From positions 992,001-1,056,000 of the forward strand of contig NZ_CP127390.1 in NCBI RefSeq assembly GCF_030286045.1: 64,000 nt of DNA, read 5' to 3'. The notes under the pieces were generated by a model that was not told where the DNA came from, ran no database searches, and saw nothing but the letters and a program-made list of their open reading frames with translations. The translations under genes were made by a program, and so were the position numbers. Origin of the DNA: Propionimicrobium sp. PCR01-08-3 (GTDB taxonomy: Bacteria; Actinomycetota; Actinomycetes; Propionibacteriales; Propionibacteriaceae). Positions 31,374 to 41,200 of the stretch are shown in pieces. The first letter of the stretch is position 1. Each line of letters starts with the position of its first letter.

Positions 31374-32990
31374 ATGCGTTGTCCACCTGTTCTGAGTGCT
31401 GCCGATGCAGCGGCGCTCATCCCCGACGGAGCCACCGTCGCAGTATCGTCCGCATCGGCGATCGGTTGTCCGGACGCGGTCCTGGCCGCGATCGGAGAAC
31501 GGTTCGAGCAGACCGGTTCGCCGAGCCGGATCACCTCGATTCATGCCATCAACTCGGGTGACATGTCCGCCGGAATCGCCGGGGTCGACCATCTCGCCAA
31601 ACCGGGCCTGCTGGCCAGGATCATCGGGGGCTCCTACCCGGCCGGGCCGTCCAAGATGGCCAAGCCTGCCGCTCGTGAGCTGCTGGAATCGGGCGGTTGC
31701 CAGGCCTATATGTTCCCCTCCGGAGTCGTCTACGAGATGATCCGCGCGGCCGCGGCGAAGCAGCCCGGGGTGTTCACGGACGTCGGAGTCGGCACCTATT
31801 TCGATCCCCGGATCGAGGGCGGCAAGATGAACGATGTCACGCCCGACCTGGCCCGGATCGAGAATCTCGACGGCAGGGAATGGATCTATGTGCCGGCGAT
31901 CCCGATCGACGTGGCGATCATCCGCGCCACGACCGCCGACCCGGCCGGCAACCTCACCTTCGAGGACGAGGCAGCGGTGCTCGGCACCCTCGATGCCGCG
32001 ATGGCGGCCCACAACAACGGCGGCATCGTCATCGCCCAGGTGAAGCGGACGATCGCCACCAAACATCACCCGCGTGAGGTGCATGTGCCCGGCGCCCTGG
32101 TGGATGCCATCGTGGTCGCACCCGATCAGCAACAGGCCGGTGGCATCTTCTTCGACCCGGCGATCTCGGGCACCGAGATCAAGTCCCTCGATGACATCGA
32201 CCGGGTGGGCTTCGACATCACGAAGGTGATCGCGCGCAGGGCCGCCATGGAATTGCACCATGGTGATCTCGCCAATCTCGGTTTCGGAATCTCGGCCAAC
32301 GTGCCCCGCATCCTGATGGAGGAAGGGCTCGACGGCGAAGTCACCTGGGTGATCGAGCAGGGCCCGGTTGGCGGGTTCCCGGTCACCGGCAAGGCATTCG
32401 GCGCCGCCTACAACCCGGACGCGATCGTCGCGTCGAGCGACCAGTTCATCTTGCTGCAGGGCGGGGGCATCGACATCGCGCTGCTCAGCTTCATGGAGGT
32501 CTCTGGACACGGCGACGTCAACGTGTCGCTGATGCGCAAGGCCACCCACGTCACCGCCGGAGTCGGCGGGTTCGCCGACATCACCGCGCACGCCAAGAGA
32601 ATCGTGTTCTCCGGCCAGTTCACCGCCGGACGCAAAGAGGTCAAGCTCGGTGATGGACGCCTGGAGATCGTCACCGACGGCACGATCGCGAAATTCCTGC
32701 CCGAGGTGGCGCAGATCACCTGGTCGGGCCAGGTGGGTGCGCAGCGCGGCCAGCAGGTGCTCTACGTCACCGAGCGCGCCGTCCTCGAACTTCGCGACCA
32801 AGTGATCACCGTTGTCGAGATCGCACCAGGAGTCGACCTCGAACGCGATGTGCTCGCCAAAGCCGGCATCCCGCTGGCGGTCGCCGACGACCTGTTGCTG
32901 ATGGACGCCCGGATCTTTACCGACGAGCCGATGGGCCTTGAGCTCGGGGCGCCACGCCGTGCGATCGTCCTTGCCGGAAAGGAAAACTGA
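31374..32990 (+). CDS. Acyl-CoA:carboxylate CoA-transferase (PCT-like)
   Basis: The 538-residue protein fuses the two CoA_trans subunits, as in propionate CoA-transferase. The first half has the glycine-rich motifs VAVSSASAIGCPDAVL and IGGSYPAGPSKMAK; the second has the catalytic Glu328 in WVIEQGPVGGFPV. GAAYNPDAIVASSDQF and VGGFADITAHAKRIVF are also typical. It exchanges CoA between a short-chain acyl-CoA and a free acid. SD GAGG precedes the ATG. The stop and the ATG of the enoyl-CoA hydratase overlap by one base (TGATG). Its company, a GH88 hydrolase, is unexpected. Confidence 0.9.
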   Translation: MRCPPVLSAADAAALIPDGATVAVSSASAIGCPDAVLAAIGERFEQTGSPSRITSIHAINSGDMSAGIAGVDHLAKPGLLARIIGGSYPAGPSKMAKPAARELLESGGCQAYMFPSGVVYEMIRAAAAKQPGVFTDVGVGTYFDPRIEGGKMNDVTPDLARIENLDGREWIYVPAIPIDVAIIRATTADPAGNLTFEDEAAVLGTLDAAMAAHNNGGIVIAQVKRTIATKHHPREVHVPGALVDAIVVAPDQQQAGGIFFDPAISGTEIKSLDDIDRVGFDITKVIARRAAMELHHGDLANLGFGISANVPRILMEEGLDGEVTWVIEQGPVGGFPVTGKAFGAAYNPDAIVASSDQFILLQGGGIDIALLSFMEVSGHGDVNVSLMRKATHVTAGVGGFADITAHAKRIVFSGQFTAGRKEVKLGDGRLEIVTDGTIAKFLPEVAQITWSGQVGAQRGQQVLYVTERAVLELRDQVITVVEIAPGVDLERDVLAKAGIPLAVADDLLLMDARIFTDEPMGLELGAPRRAIVLAGKEN

Positions 32991-33817
32991 TGACTGAGAA
33001 ACAACCAGAAGATGTGCGTCCGGACGGCGAGATCACGCTGAGCGTCGACGGAACGCTCGCGACGATCCATATCTCGCGTCCGAACAAGCTGAACTCGTTC
33101 ACCATCCCGATGGTCGAACAGCTCGAATCGCACTTGGCCACCATCGACGACTCCGAAGACATCCGCGTGGTCCTGGTCACCACAGCAGGGGAGCGTGCCT
33201 TCTCTGCCGGTGCTGACATCAAGGCATTCAGCCAGCTGTCGGCGACCCGCATGTGGTCGCAGTGGATCCGCCGCGGCCACGCGCTGTTCGACAAGCTCGC
33301 CGGGCTTCGCCAGCCGTCGATCGCCGCCATCGACGGCAACGCGTTCGGTGGCGGTCTCGAGCTTGCGTTGGCCTGCGACATCCGGGTGATGGCCAACGAC
33401 GCCAAAGTCGGACTGTCCGAGCTCGGCATCGGAACACTGCCCGGTTGGGGTGGCACCGCCCGGTTGCAGAAGACCGTCGGGGTCGCGCGCGCCAAGCGGA
33501 TGATCTTCACCTCGAAGATGATCGACGCCGCCACGGCGTTGGATTGGGGCCTGGTCACCGATGTGGCCGACCGCTCCGAGGTTGTCGCCAAGGCGACCGA
33601 GATCGCGCATCAGGTCGCCAGCCGCGCACCCATCGCCTTGCAGATGACCAAGCAGATCATCGACGGCCAGTCCGGTGAGGGCGTGAGGCTGACACTGGAG
33701 GCCCTCGGTTCGGCCGCGAGTTCTGCCACCGACGACTTCATGGAAGGCGTCACCGCCTTCCGCAACAAGAGGACGCCGGAGTTCACCGGCAGCTTCGACG
33801 ATCCCGCATCCCGATAA
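32990..33817 (+). CDS. Enoyl-CoA hydratase/isomerase family protein
   Basis: This 275-residue crotonase-fold protein has oxyanion-hole motifs SAGADIKAF and AIDGNAFGGGLELALACDIRV. The region with the catalytic Glu (VGLSELGIGTLPGWGGTARLQKTVG) and the C-terminal helical cap (APIALQMTKQIIDGQ) are also present. A hydratase would hydrate a 2-enoyl-CoA made by the partner CoA-transferase; a related reaction on another acyl-CoA is possible. It is co-translated with the CoA-transferase gene (TGATG) and followed 11 bp later by the GH88 gene with its own AAAGGAG. Confidence 0.9.
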   Translation: MTEKQPEDVRPDGEITLSVDGTLATIHISRPNKLNSFTIPMVEQLESHLATIDDSEDIRVVLVTTAGERAFSAGADIKAFSQLSATRMWSQWIRRGHALFDKLAGLRQPSIAAIDGNAFGGGLELALACDIRVMANDAKVGLSELGIGTLPGWGGTARLQKTVGVARAKRMIFTSKMIDAATALDWGLVTDVADRSEVVAKATEIAHQVASRAPIALQMTKQIIDGQSGEGVRLTLEALGSAASSATDDFMEGVTAFRNKRTPEFTGSFDDPASR

Positions 33818-33828
33818 AGGAGACAACG

Positions 33829-34977
33829 ATGTACTGGAAAACTGCCCGGACTCCCCAGCTCCGCACCTTGCCGATCGACGAAACGACACGCGACGCCGCA
33901 CGCCTGGTCTTCGACGTAGCACAAACCAAACTGCGTAATCTCGCCACTAACCACCCCGACTATCTGCCGATCTTCACCGATGGCGGGCACTGGGTACATG
34001 ACAAAGAGAAATGGACGAACTGGGGCGAGGGCTTCACCCCAGGTCAGATGTGGCTGGTCTACGAGCAGACCAAGTCTCCGGAGTGGAAAGAGCTCGCGTC
34101 CCACTACACGGAGCTGGTCAGGGGCCGCGAACTCGACGTTGAGACCCACGACCACGGCTTCCTGATCGCCACCAGCTTCAAGCAGCAGTGGGAACTCACC
34201 GGCGACGAGGACGCGAAGCAGGTCGCCATCACGGCAGGCCGGACGCTCGGCGGCAGATTCTTGGAGTCCTGCCAGATGATCCCGTCGTTCATCGCGCCGG
34301 AATCGACCTTCATCGACGTTATGCGCAATATCGGCCTGGTGTTCTGGGCTGCGCTGGAGACCGGCGACGAGGACCTGCTGCGCCGGGCCCGGGCTCATTC
34401 CCGCACCACCCGGCGTCACCTGGTGCGCGGCGACGGTTCGGCCGGACATGAGGGCCAATGGAACGTCGAAACCGGAGAGTTCCTGCGGATGACCACCCAC
34501 CAGGGCTGGCGCGAGGACTCATCCTGGAATCGCGGCCTGGCTTGGTCGTTGGCCGGTTTCACCGAATGCTATGCGCTCGATGGGCAGCCGGACTTCCTCG
34601 CCACCGCCAGGCTCAACGCCGAATACTGGATGACTCACACCAGCAACGACGATCCGGTGCCGCCGAACGATTTCCTGGAGCCCGACCCGGTGCGTCGGTG
34701 GGAGTCGTCCGGTGCCGTTGCCGCTGCTCAAGGCCTGTTCCATCTCGCGCGTTACGTCGACGACCAGGACGAGGCAAAGGCCTACCACGAGAGGGCCCTC
34801 GCCACCTTCCGGAGGCTCGCCGAACCGGAGTTCCTCGCGCTGGAGCCCGAGTGGGAGGGCATCCTCAAGCACGGCTCCTACCACGAGCGCAAGAACCTCG
34901 GTGTGGACGAGTCGGTCGAGTGGGGCGAGTACTTCTTCGTGGAGTTCGCCCGGGATCTGCTTGCCGACTGGCGTTGA
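33829..34977 (+). CDS. GH88 unsaturated glucuronyl hydrolase
   Basis: This 382-residue alpha/alpha-barrel enzyme shows the two catalytic aspartates of family 88: Asp108 in THDHGF and Asp163 in FIDVMRNIGLVFW. These correspond to Asp88 and Asp149 of the Bacillus enzyme UGL. The C-terminal SYHERKNLGVDESVEWGEYFF is diagnostic. It hydrates the unsaturated uronic acid left at the non-reducing end by polysaccharide lyases and releases 5-keto-4-deoxyuronate. No signal peptide is present, so it acts in the cytoplasm on imported disaccharides. It is coupled to CoA-transferase and crotonase genes, an unusual pairing. No lyase or importer was seen nearby. Confidence 0.92.
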   Translation: MYWKTARTPQLRTLPIDETTRDAARLVFDVAQTKLRNLATNHPDYLPIFTDGGHWVHDKEKWTNWGEGFTPGQMWLVYEQTKSPEWKELASHYTELVRGRELDVETHDHGFLIATSFKQQWELTGDEDAKQVAITAGRTLGGRFLESCQMIPSFIAPESTFIDVMRNIGLVFWAALETGDEDLLRRARAHSRTTRRHLVRGDGSAGHEGQWNVETGEFLRMTTHQGWREDSSWNRGLAWSLAGFTECYALDGQPDFLATARLNAEYWMTHTSNDDPVPPNDFLEPDPVRRWESSGAVAAAQGLFHLARYVDDQDEAKAYHERALATFRRLAEPEFLALEPEWEGILKHGSYHERKNLGVDESVEWGEYFFVEFARDLLADWR

Positions 34978-35290
34978 TGATTGCTGGTAGCGAACGTCCT
35001 CGAATGTAGAACCTGTAGCACCAGGCCTCGATTCGTGGGCTGCACTACGTGAATCTAGACCGCCCTTCCGTCTCGGAGGTGATGCACGACACCTGTTCTC
35101 AGTGGTCATACAGGCATGGAAGAGCGCGGGGGCTTGGATCGCGGCAACCAGATATCTCGTCTGTTCCCGGCGAATACTGGCGCGATCCGGCCACCCGGTC
35201 GGGTCGGCGGCGCCGATAGCGCATATGGGTTGGCAATCAATTTCATGAGAGTCTTCAACCCATGGGGTAGGGCCTACTAACCTCAAGATC
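34978..35290. other. Intergenic region before phosphoketolase
   Basis: These 313 bp hold no recognisable gene. Near the 3' end TAGGGC and TACTAA (35268-35280) are -10-like, immediately before the phosphoketolase ATG, implying a very short leader. Confidence 0.4.
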
Positions 35291-37783
35291 ATGACCTTGG
35301 TTCCAGCTCTGACTCGTGATGACGTCGATCGGGTGGACGCCTGGTGGCGTGCCGCCAACTATCTGATCGTCGGCCAGATCTACCTACAAGAGAACGCGCT
35401 ACTGAAGCGCTCACTGAGCGTGGAGGACATCAAACCACGGCTCCTCGGCCACTGGGGCACCAGTGCCGGGCTGAGCTTCATCTACTCACACCTCAACCGG
35501 TTGATCCGCCACACCGATCAGGATGTGCTCTACATAGCGGGCCCCGGACACGGCGGCCCGGCTCTGGTCGCGGCCTCTTATCTGGAGGGCTACTACACCG
35601 AAGTCTTCCCGAAGATCACCCAGGACGCCGACGGATTGCGGTCACTGTTCCGTCAGTTCAGCGCGCCTGGCGGTATTCCGAGCCATGCGTCGGTGACCAC
35701 TCCCGGATCGATCAATGAGGGCGGAGAGCTCGGCTACGCGCTGTCGCACGCCTTCGGCGCGGCCTTCGACAATCCCGATCTGCTGGTGGCAGCGGTGGTC
35801 GGCGACGGCGAGGCCGAAACCGGTCCGCTCGAGGGCGGCTGGAAGGGCATCAGCTTCCTCAACCCCGAACACGATGGTGCGGTGCTGCCGATCCTGCACC
35901 TCAATGGCGCCAAGATCGCAGGCCCCACGGTGCTGGCCCGCAAGGATCCGGACGAAGTCACCGCGCTGTTCACCGGACACGGCTACGAGCCGGTCTGGGT
36001 CGAAGGCGACGATCTGCCGTGGATGCACGTGCGTTTCGCCGAGGCATTGAACTACTGCTACGAGCGCATCAAGCAGATTCAGGACGATGCCCGCAGCGGT
36101 CACTGGGACGGCGAGCGTCCGGTCTGGCCGATGATCATCCTGCGTTCGCCGAAGGGCTGGACGGGCCCCCACGAGGTCGACGGCAACATCGTCGAGGGCA
36201 CCTGGCGTGCCCATCAGGTGCCGCTGTCGGGCGTGCGGGAGAACCCCGATCATCTACGGCTCCTCGAAAAGTGGCTGCGCTCGTACAAGATCGACGAATT
36301 GTTCAACGCGGATGGCTCGCTCAGCGATCTGGTGAAGTCGAACAATCCAGAAGGTGACAAGCGGATGAGCGCCAATCCGCATGCCAACGGCGGCCGGCTG
36401 ACCGATGACCTCGATCTGCCAGACTTCCACGATTATGCGGTCGAGGTGACTCCCGAGAACCGCGCGACCGAGCGGCTGGAGTCCACCCATAAACTCGGCG
36501 AACTGATGCGCGACATCTACACCAAGAACCCGACGAACTTCCGGCTGTTCTGCCCCGACGAGACCAACTCGAACCGGCTCGGTGCCGTCTTCGAGGTCTC
36601 CGATCGCACGTTTATCGAGGACACGAACGTTTTCGATGTGAAGATCGGCAACCAGGGCCGGGTGATGGAGGTGCTTTCCGAGCACAACTGCCACGGCTGG
36701 CTCGACGGCTACACCCTGACCGGACGCCACGGCATGTTCGCGTCCTACGAGGCGTTCGGCATGGTGTCCGCGTCCATGACCATGCAGCAGGCCAAGTGGT
36801 TGCAGGAATCGAATCATCTGGAATGGCGCGCCAAAGTACCCAGCACCAACATCCTGCTGAGCTCGACCTGCTGGCGCAACGACCACAACGGCTTCTCGCA
36901 CCAGTCGCCGGAATTGTTGCAGGTGGTGCTCAACCTGCGTGGCGATGTGGCGCGCATCTACCTGCCGCCGGACGCCAACTGCCTGGTCGAGGTCGCCGAT
37001 CACTGCTTCAAGTCGCGCAACTACGTGAACCTGATCGTCCAGGACAAGCAGCCGCAACCGCAATGGCTGTCGATGGACGAAGCAGTCGAGCACTGCACCA
37101 AGGGCTACGGCATCTGGGAATGGGCCGGCACCGACGGGCTGGGTCACGCCAACCCTGACATCGTGCTCGCGTCGGCCGGCGACGTGGTGACCGTGGAGGC
37201 GGTCGCCGCCGCAGAGATTCTCAAAGCTCGGCTGCCCAAACTCAAGGTTCGTTTCGTGAATGTCGTCGACCTGATGACGCTCTACCGCCAGCGCGATCAC
37301 CCGCACGGCATGAGCGCCAAGGAGTTCTCCGAGACCTTCACCGACGACATCGATGTGGTTTTCGCCTTCCACGGGTACCCGGGCGCCATTCACCAGCTGG
37401 TGCACGGCCGTCCGGACGCCGACCGGTTCCGAGCCCGCGGCTTCCATGAGCTCGGCACCACCACCACGCCGTTCGACATGGTGGTGCGCAACGAGGTCGA
37501 CCGCTATCACCTGGTGATGGACTGCATCAACAACGCGAAGGTGAAGCCCGAAGGAAGCCACGAGCTGTACCAGTGGTGCGAGGCCCAACTGGCCCGACAC
37601 GAGGACTACATCGTGGAGTACCTGGAGGACATCCCCGAGGTGCGCGGTTGGCAGCTCGGCCATTTCGACGAGCAAGAACAGCTGATCGCCGCGGACGATG
37701 AGCAGCGCGCCAAGGAGGCCCGTCGCCGGGCGGCCTTCGCCGACGGTCATGCCGCCAAGCAGCAGGCCCTCGGCCTGAAGTAG
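35291..37783 (+). CDS. xfp: D-xylulose 5-phosphate/D-fructose 6-phosphate phosphoketolase
   Basis: This 830-residue ThDP enzyme cleaves xylulose-5-P or fructose-6-P with phosphate to acetyl phosphate plus glyceraldehyde-3-P or erythrose-4-P. Visible motifs are LGHWGTSAGLSFIYSHLNRLI, the GPGHGGPA loop, the ThDP motif GDGEAETGPLE, FSAPGGIPSH and the pyrimidine-domain PDETNSNRLGAVFEV, plus ACK-like C-terminal LGTTTTPFDM. Length and motifs are complete. The C-terminus has a Glu/Arg/Ala-rich helical extension. The ATG at 35291 matches the family N-terminus. It provides a bifid-type shunt from pentoses or hexoses to acetate, with redox saving. Confidence 0.95.
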   Translation: MTLVPALTRDDVDRVDAWWRAANYLIVGQIYLQENALLKRSLSVEDIKPRLLGHWGTSAGLSFIYSHLNRLIRHTDQDVLYIAGPGHGGPALVAASYLEGYYTEVFPKITQDADGLRSLFRQFSAPGGIPSHASVTTPGSINEGGELGYALSHAFGAAFDNPDLLVAAVVGDGEAETGPLEGGWKGISFLNPEHDGAVLPILHLNGAKIAGPTVLARKDPDEVTALFTGHGYEPVWVEGDDLPWMHVRFAEALNYCYERIKQIQDDARSGHWDGERPVWPMIILRSPKGWTGPHEVDGNIVEGTWRAHQVPLSGVRENPDHLRLLEKWLRSYKIDELFNADGSLSDLVKSNNPEGDKRMSANPHANGGRLTDDLDLPDFHDYAVEVTPENRATERLESTHKLGELMRDIYTKNPTNFRLFCPDETNSNRLGAVFEVSDRTFIEDTNVFDVKIGNQGRVMEVLSEHNCHGWLDGYTLTGRHGMFASYEAFGMVSASMTMQQAKWLQESNHLEWRAKVPSTNILLSSTCWRNDHNGFSHQSPELLQVVLNLRGDVARIYLPPDANCLVEVADHCFKSRNYVNLIVQDKQPQPQWLSMDEAVEHCTKGYGIWEWAGTDGLGHANPDIVLASAGDVVTVEAVAAAEILKARLPKLKVRFVNVVDLMTLYRQRDHPHGMSAKEFSETFTDDIDVVFAFHGYPGAIHQLVHGRPDADRFRARGFHELGTTTTPFDMVVRNEVDRYHLVMDCINNAKVKPEGSHELYQWCEAQLARHEDYIVEYLEDIPEVRGWQLGHFDEQEQLIAADDEQRAKEARRRAAFADGHAAKQQALGLK

Positions 37784-37823
37784 CGAGTGCGTCATTCCGT
37801 GACCAGATTTAGGTGACGGGTGG

Positions 37824-37890
37824 AGGGCGGTTGTGGTTGCCTTCGCAAACCGAAAACATAGGTTTGCTTACCGGCAACCACAACCGCCCT
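37824..37890 (+). repeat. Hairpin element copy 1 of a three-copy family
   Basis: An 18-bp perfect stem, left arm AGGGCGGTTGTGGTTGCC, encloses an inner stem GCAAACC/GGTTTGC with a 9-base loop GAAAACATA. The same architecture and loop appear at 38044-38110 (opposite orientation) and 54805-54871, while the outer arms vary with preserved pairing. This copy lies 41 bp after the phosphoketolase stop and could also act as its terminator. Confidence 0.7.
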
Positions 37891-38043
37891 TGTGCCTGCA
37901 GGTATCCGGTTACGTTTCCGAAGATGGCTCCCACCGCCGGTTCTCATGCTGACGGGGGAGCGAAGACAACGCAGAGACGGAGGTAGTACGCAGACCGGAC
38001 GAGCGGGCATCTGTAAGTCTGCAAATATCAAGGAATCATGAAA

Positions 38044-38110
38044 GGGGCGGGTGGGGGTGCCAGGCGGCGAACCTCTGTTTTCGGTTTGCGCCGGCACCCC
38101 CACCCACCCC
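38044..38110 (-). repeat. Hairpin element copy 2 (inverted)
   Basis: Outer arms are GGGGCGGGTGGGGGTGCC and its partner (17 of 18 Watson-Crick, one wobble). Read on the minus strand the centre is CGCAAACCGAAAACAGAGG, identical to the core of copy 3. The inner stem is GCAAACC/GGTTCGC. It ends about 150 bp before hrpA. Immediately after it, CCGGCAGCRGACGTAAC occurs twice (38109-38125, 38131-38147). Confidence 0.7.
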
Positions 38111-38257
38111 GGCAGCAGACGTAACCACTTCCGGCAGCGGACGTAACTATCTCGGATAGATGAAACTTCGAGCAAGAGGGAAGAACGCTAGCGACAGACA
38201 GGATCCGGAAACAGTCTCAATCTCGGCAACCAGCCACAACGTAGACTTGCCCGCGAA

Positions 38258-41200
38258 ATGACCACCAGCACATCAACCGGCGCCGCACCCGAGCGTCCAC
38301 GCATCGAATTCCCCGCAGACCTGCCGATCAGTGCGCATACGCAAGAGATCGCGCAGTTGATCCGCGAGCACCAGGTTGTGGTGGTGGCCGGCGAGACCGG
38401 GTCGGGCAAGACCACCCAGCTGCCGAAGATCTGCCTGCTGGCGGGGCGCGAACATATCGGGCACACCCAGCCGCGCCGGATCGCGGCCCGCAGCGTCGCC
38501 GAGCGCATCGCCCAGGAGATGGGCGTCGAACTGGGGGATCTGGTCGGCTACCAGGTCAGATTCACCCGGCAAGCGGGCAAGCAGACTCGCGTCAAGGTGA
38601 TGACCGACGGCATTCTGCTCGCCGAAATCGGTCACGACCGTGATCTTCGCCGCTACGACACGATCATCATTGACGAGGCTCACGAGCGCAGCCTCAATAT
38701 CGATTTCCTGCTCGGCTACCTCAAACAGTTGCTGCCTCGTCGTCCCGAACTGCGGGTGATCATCACCTCGGCCACCATCGACACTGCCCGATTCTCCGAG
38801 CACTTCGACAATGCGCCGGTGGTGGAGGTTTCCGGACGCAGCTTCCCTGTCGAGGTGCGGTATCTTCCCTTGTCGGATCCCGATAAGCCGGATCAGGACG
38901 GGATCGAGCAGCCCGAGGGCATCGTCCGCGCCTGTGCCGAGCTGCGGCGCGAGGGGCCGGGCGACATTCTGGTTTTCTGCTCGGGGGAGCGGGAGATCCG
39001 TGACGGCCTCACCGCGCTTGAAGCCGAGAACTGGCCGAACACTCAGATCGTGCCGCTGCACGCCCGGCTTTCCGCGTCCGAACAGCACCGCATCTTCACC
39101 TCTCATCCGGGACGCAGGATCGTGCTGGCGACCAACATCGCCGAGACCTCTCTGACGGTGCCCGGCATCCGCTATGTAGTGGACGCGGGGACCGCGCGCA
39201 TCTCCAGGTATTCGGCCCGCACCAAGGTGCAGCGGCTGCCCATCGAGCCGATCTCGCAGGCGTCGGCCAACCAGCGGGCCGGCAGGTGCGGCCGGGTCGC
39301 GCCGGGCATCGCCATCCGGCTGTACAGCGAGGACGACTATCTCTCGCGTCCGCAGTTCACCGAGCCGGAGATTCTGCGCACCAACCTGGCGTCCGTGATC
39401 TTGCAGATGGCCAAGGCCCGGCTGGGAGACATCTCGAAGTTCCCGTTCGTGGAGGCGCCCGACGCGGCGCAGATCACCGACGGTCTGCGGCTGCTTACCG
39501 AGCTGGGCGCACTGAAGCAGAAGGCGCCGGTTCGTCTCACCAAGGTGGGCCGCGAGCTCTCGGAACTGCCGATCGACCCCAGGCTCGGCCGAATGCTCAT
39601 CGAAGCCGACCAGCGAGGCTGCCTGCGCGAGGTGCTGGTGATCGTGGCCTTCCTGGCGATCCAAGATCCTCGGGAACGCCCGTCCGAGAAACGCGAACAG
39701 GCCGACCAGCTGCATGCCCGCTTCTTCTCGGACGACGCCCTTGCCGCGTCCACCGGCCAGCCGCTCGCGTTAAGTGAGAACGCTTCTGTTGGAACACGAG
39801 CGAACTCACTTTCCGCGAGCGGACGACAGGGAGGCGGGCGTGACCAGGGCCCGGCACGCTTTACCCCGCATACTTCGAAGACCGCCCGCTATCAGGGACT
39901 TCGGGGAGAATCCGCCGCGCAGCCGGGCGCCGGGGGCGTCGCAGCCGATGCCGGGGGAGACATCATCGCCATCGTCCGGCTATGGCGATACCTGAAGGCC
40001 AGGCGCCAAGAACTCTCCGGCAATCAATTCCGCAGACTGTGCCGCGACGAATACCTCAACTACTTGCGGGTACGCGAATGGCAAGACATCCACACCCAGC
40101 TGAAACTCGCCTGCAAAGACCTCGGGTTGCAGCGCAACCAGTCAGAGGCCGCCACACCGGAGATCCTGACCGCGGTGCTCGCCGGTCTGATCAGTCACAT
40201 CGGGCTGCAGCTGCCGCCTCCCGAGCGCAACCCGAAGACCCGGGGCCGGCGTCCGGTCACCGAGTTCCTGGGCACACGCGGCTCGAGATTCGCCATCCAG
40301 CCCGGATCTGCGCTGGCGAAAAAGCCACCCCAGTTGGTGATGGCCGTCGAACTGGTCGAAACGACCCGGCTGTGGGCCCGCATGGTCGCCGCAATCGAAC
40401 CCGAATGGATCGAGCAGGTCGGCTCCCACCTGCTGAAGCGCAGCTATTCGGAGCCGCACTGGTCGTCCAACTCGGATTCGGTCGTCGCTTATGAGAAGGT
40501 CATGCTGCTGGGCGTGCCGATCATCGCCGAACGGCTGGTCGACTACGCCCACATCGATCAGCAGCAGGCCAGGCAGATCTTCATCCGGGCAGGCCTGGTC
40601 GAAGAACAGTGGAACCCGCGCGATGCGGCGGGGACGCGAGGCGGCGGCGGGCGAGACGTCAAATACGCCGGTGCAAATCGCGACACCGCCAAGCGCAATT
40701 TCGCTGCCGGAACCAGGGGCGGGGTTGAGGTACCAAGCGCCGAGGTTCCGAGCCCAGGCCGGAAGAAGGGAAGAGTCGCATCCTCTTCCGACAAGAAGAT
40801 GGCCGCCAGGGGCTCGAACACTCTGGACCACCGGTTCCTGCAGCACAACCGGCAGGTGCTTCGCGACGCCGAAGAGGTCGCCGACCGGGTGCGAGGCCAG
40901 GGCATCCTGATCGACGACCAGCTGATCTTCGACTTCTATGATTCCCGGCTGCCCTCCGACATCACGTCTGCCGCAACCTTCGACAAGTGGTGGCGCAGCT
41001 ACCCGGACAAGTCCTTCCTGGAATTCGACCTCGATCTGCTCACCGAGGCGGACGACCGGGATTCGGTGTTCAACGACTTCCCTGACAGGTGGCAGATCGC
41101 CGGCCTGGAGCTTCCGGTCAGCTACGTCTTCGAACCGGGAGCAGGACGAGACGGCGCCAGCGTCTCGGTCAAGCTGGCACAGCTCAACCAGCTCGACCCT

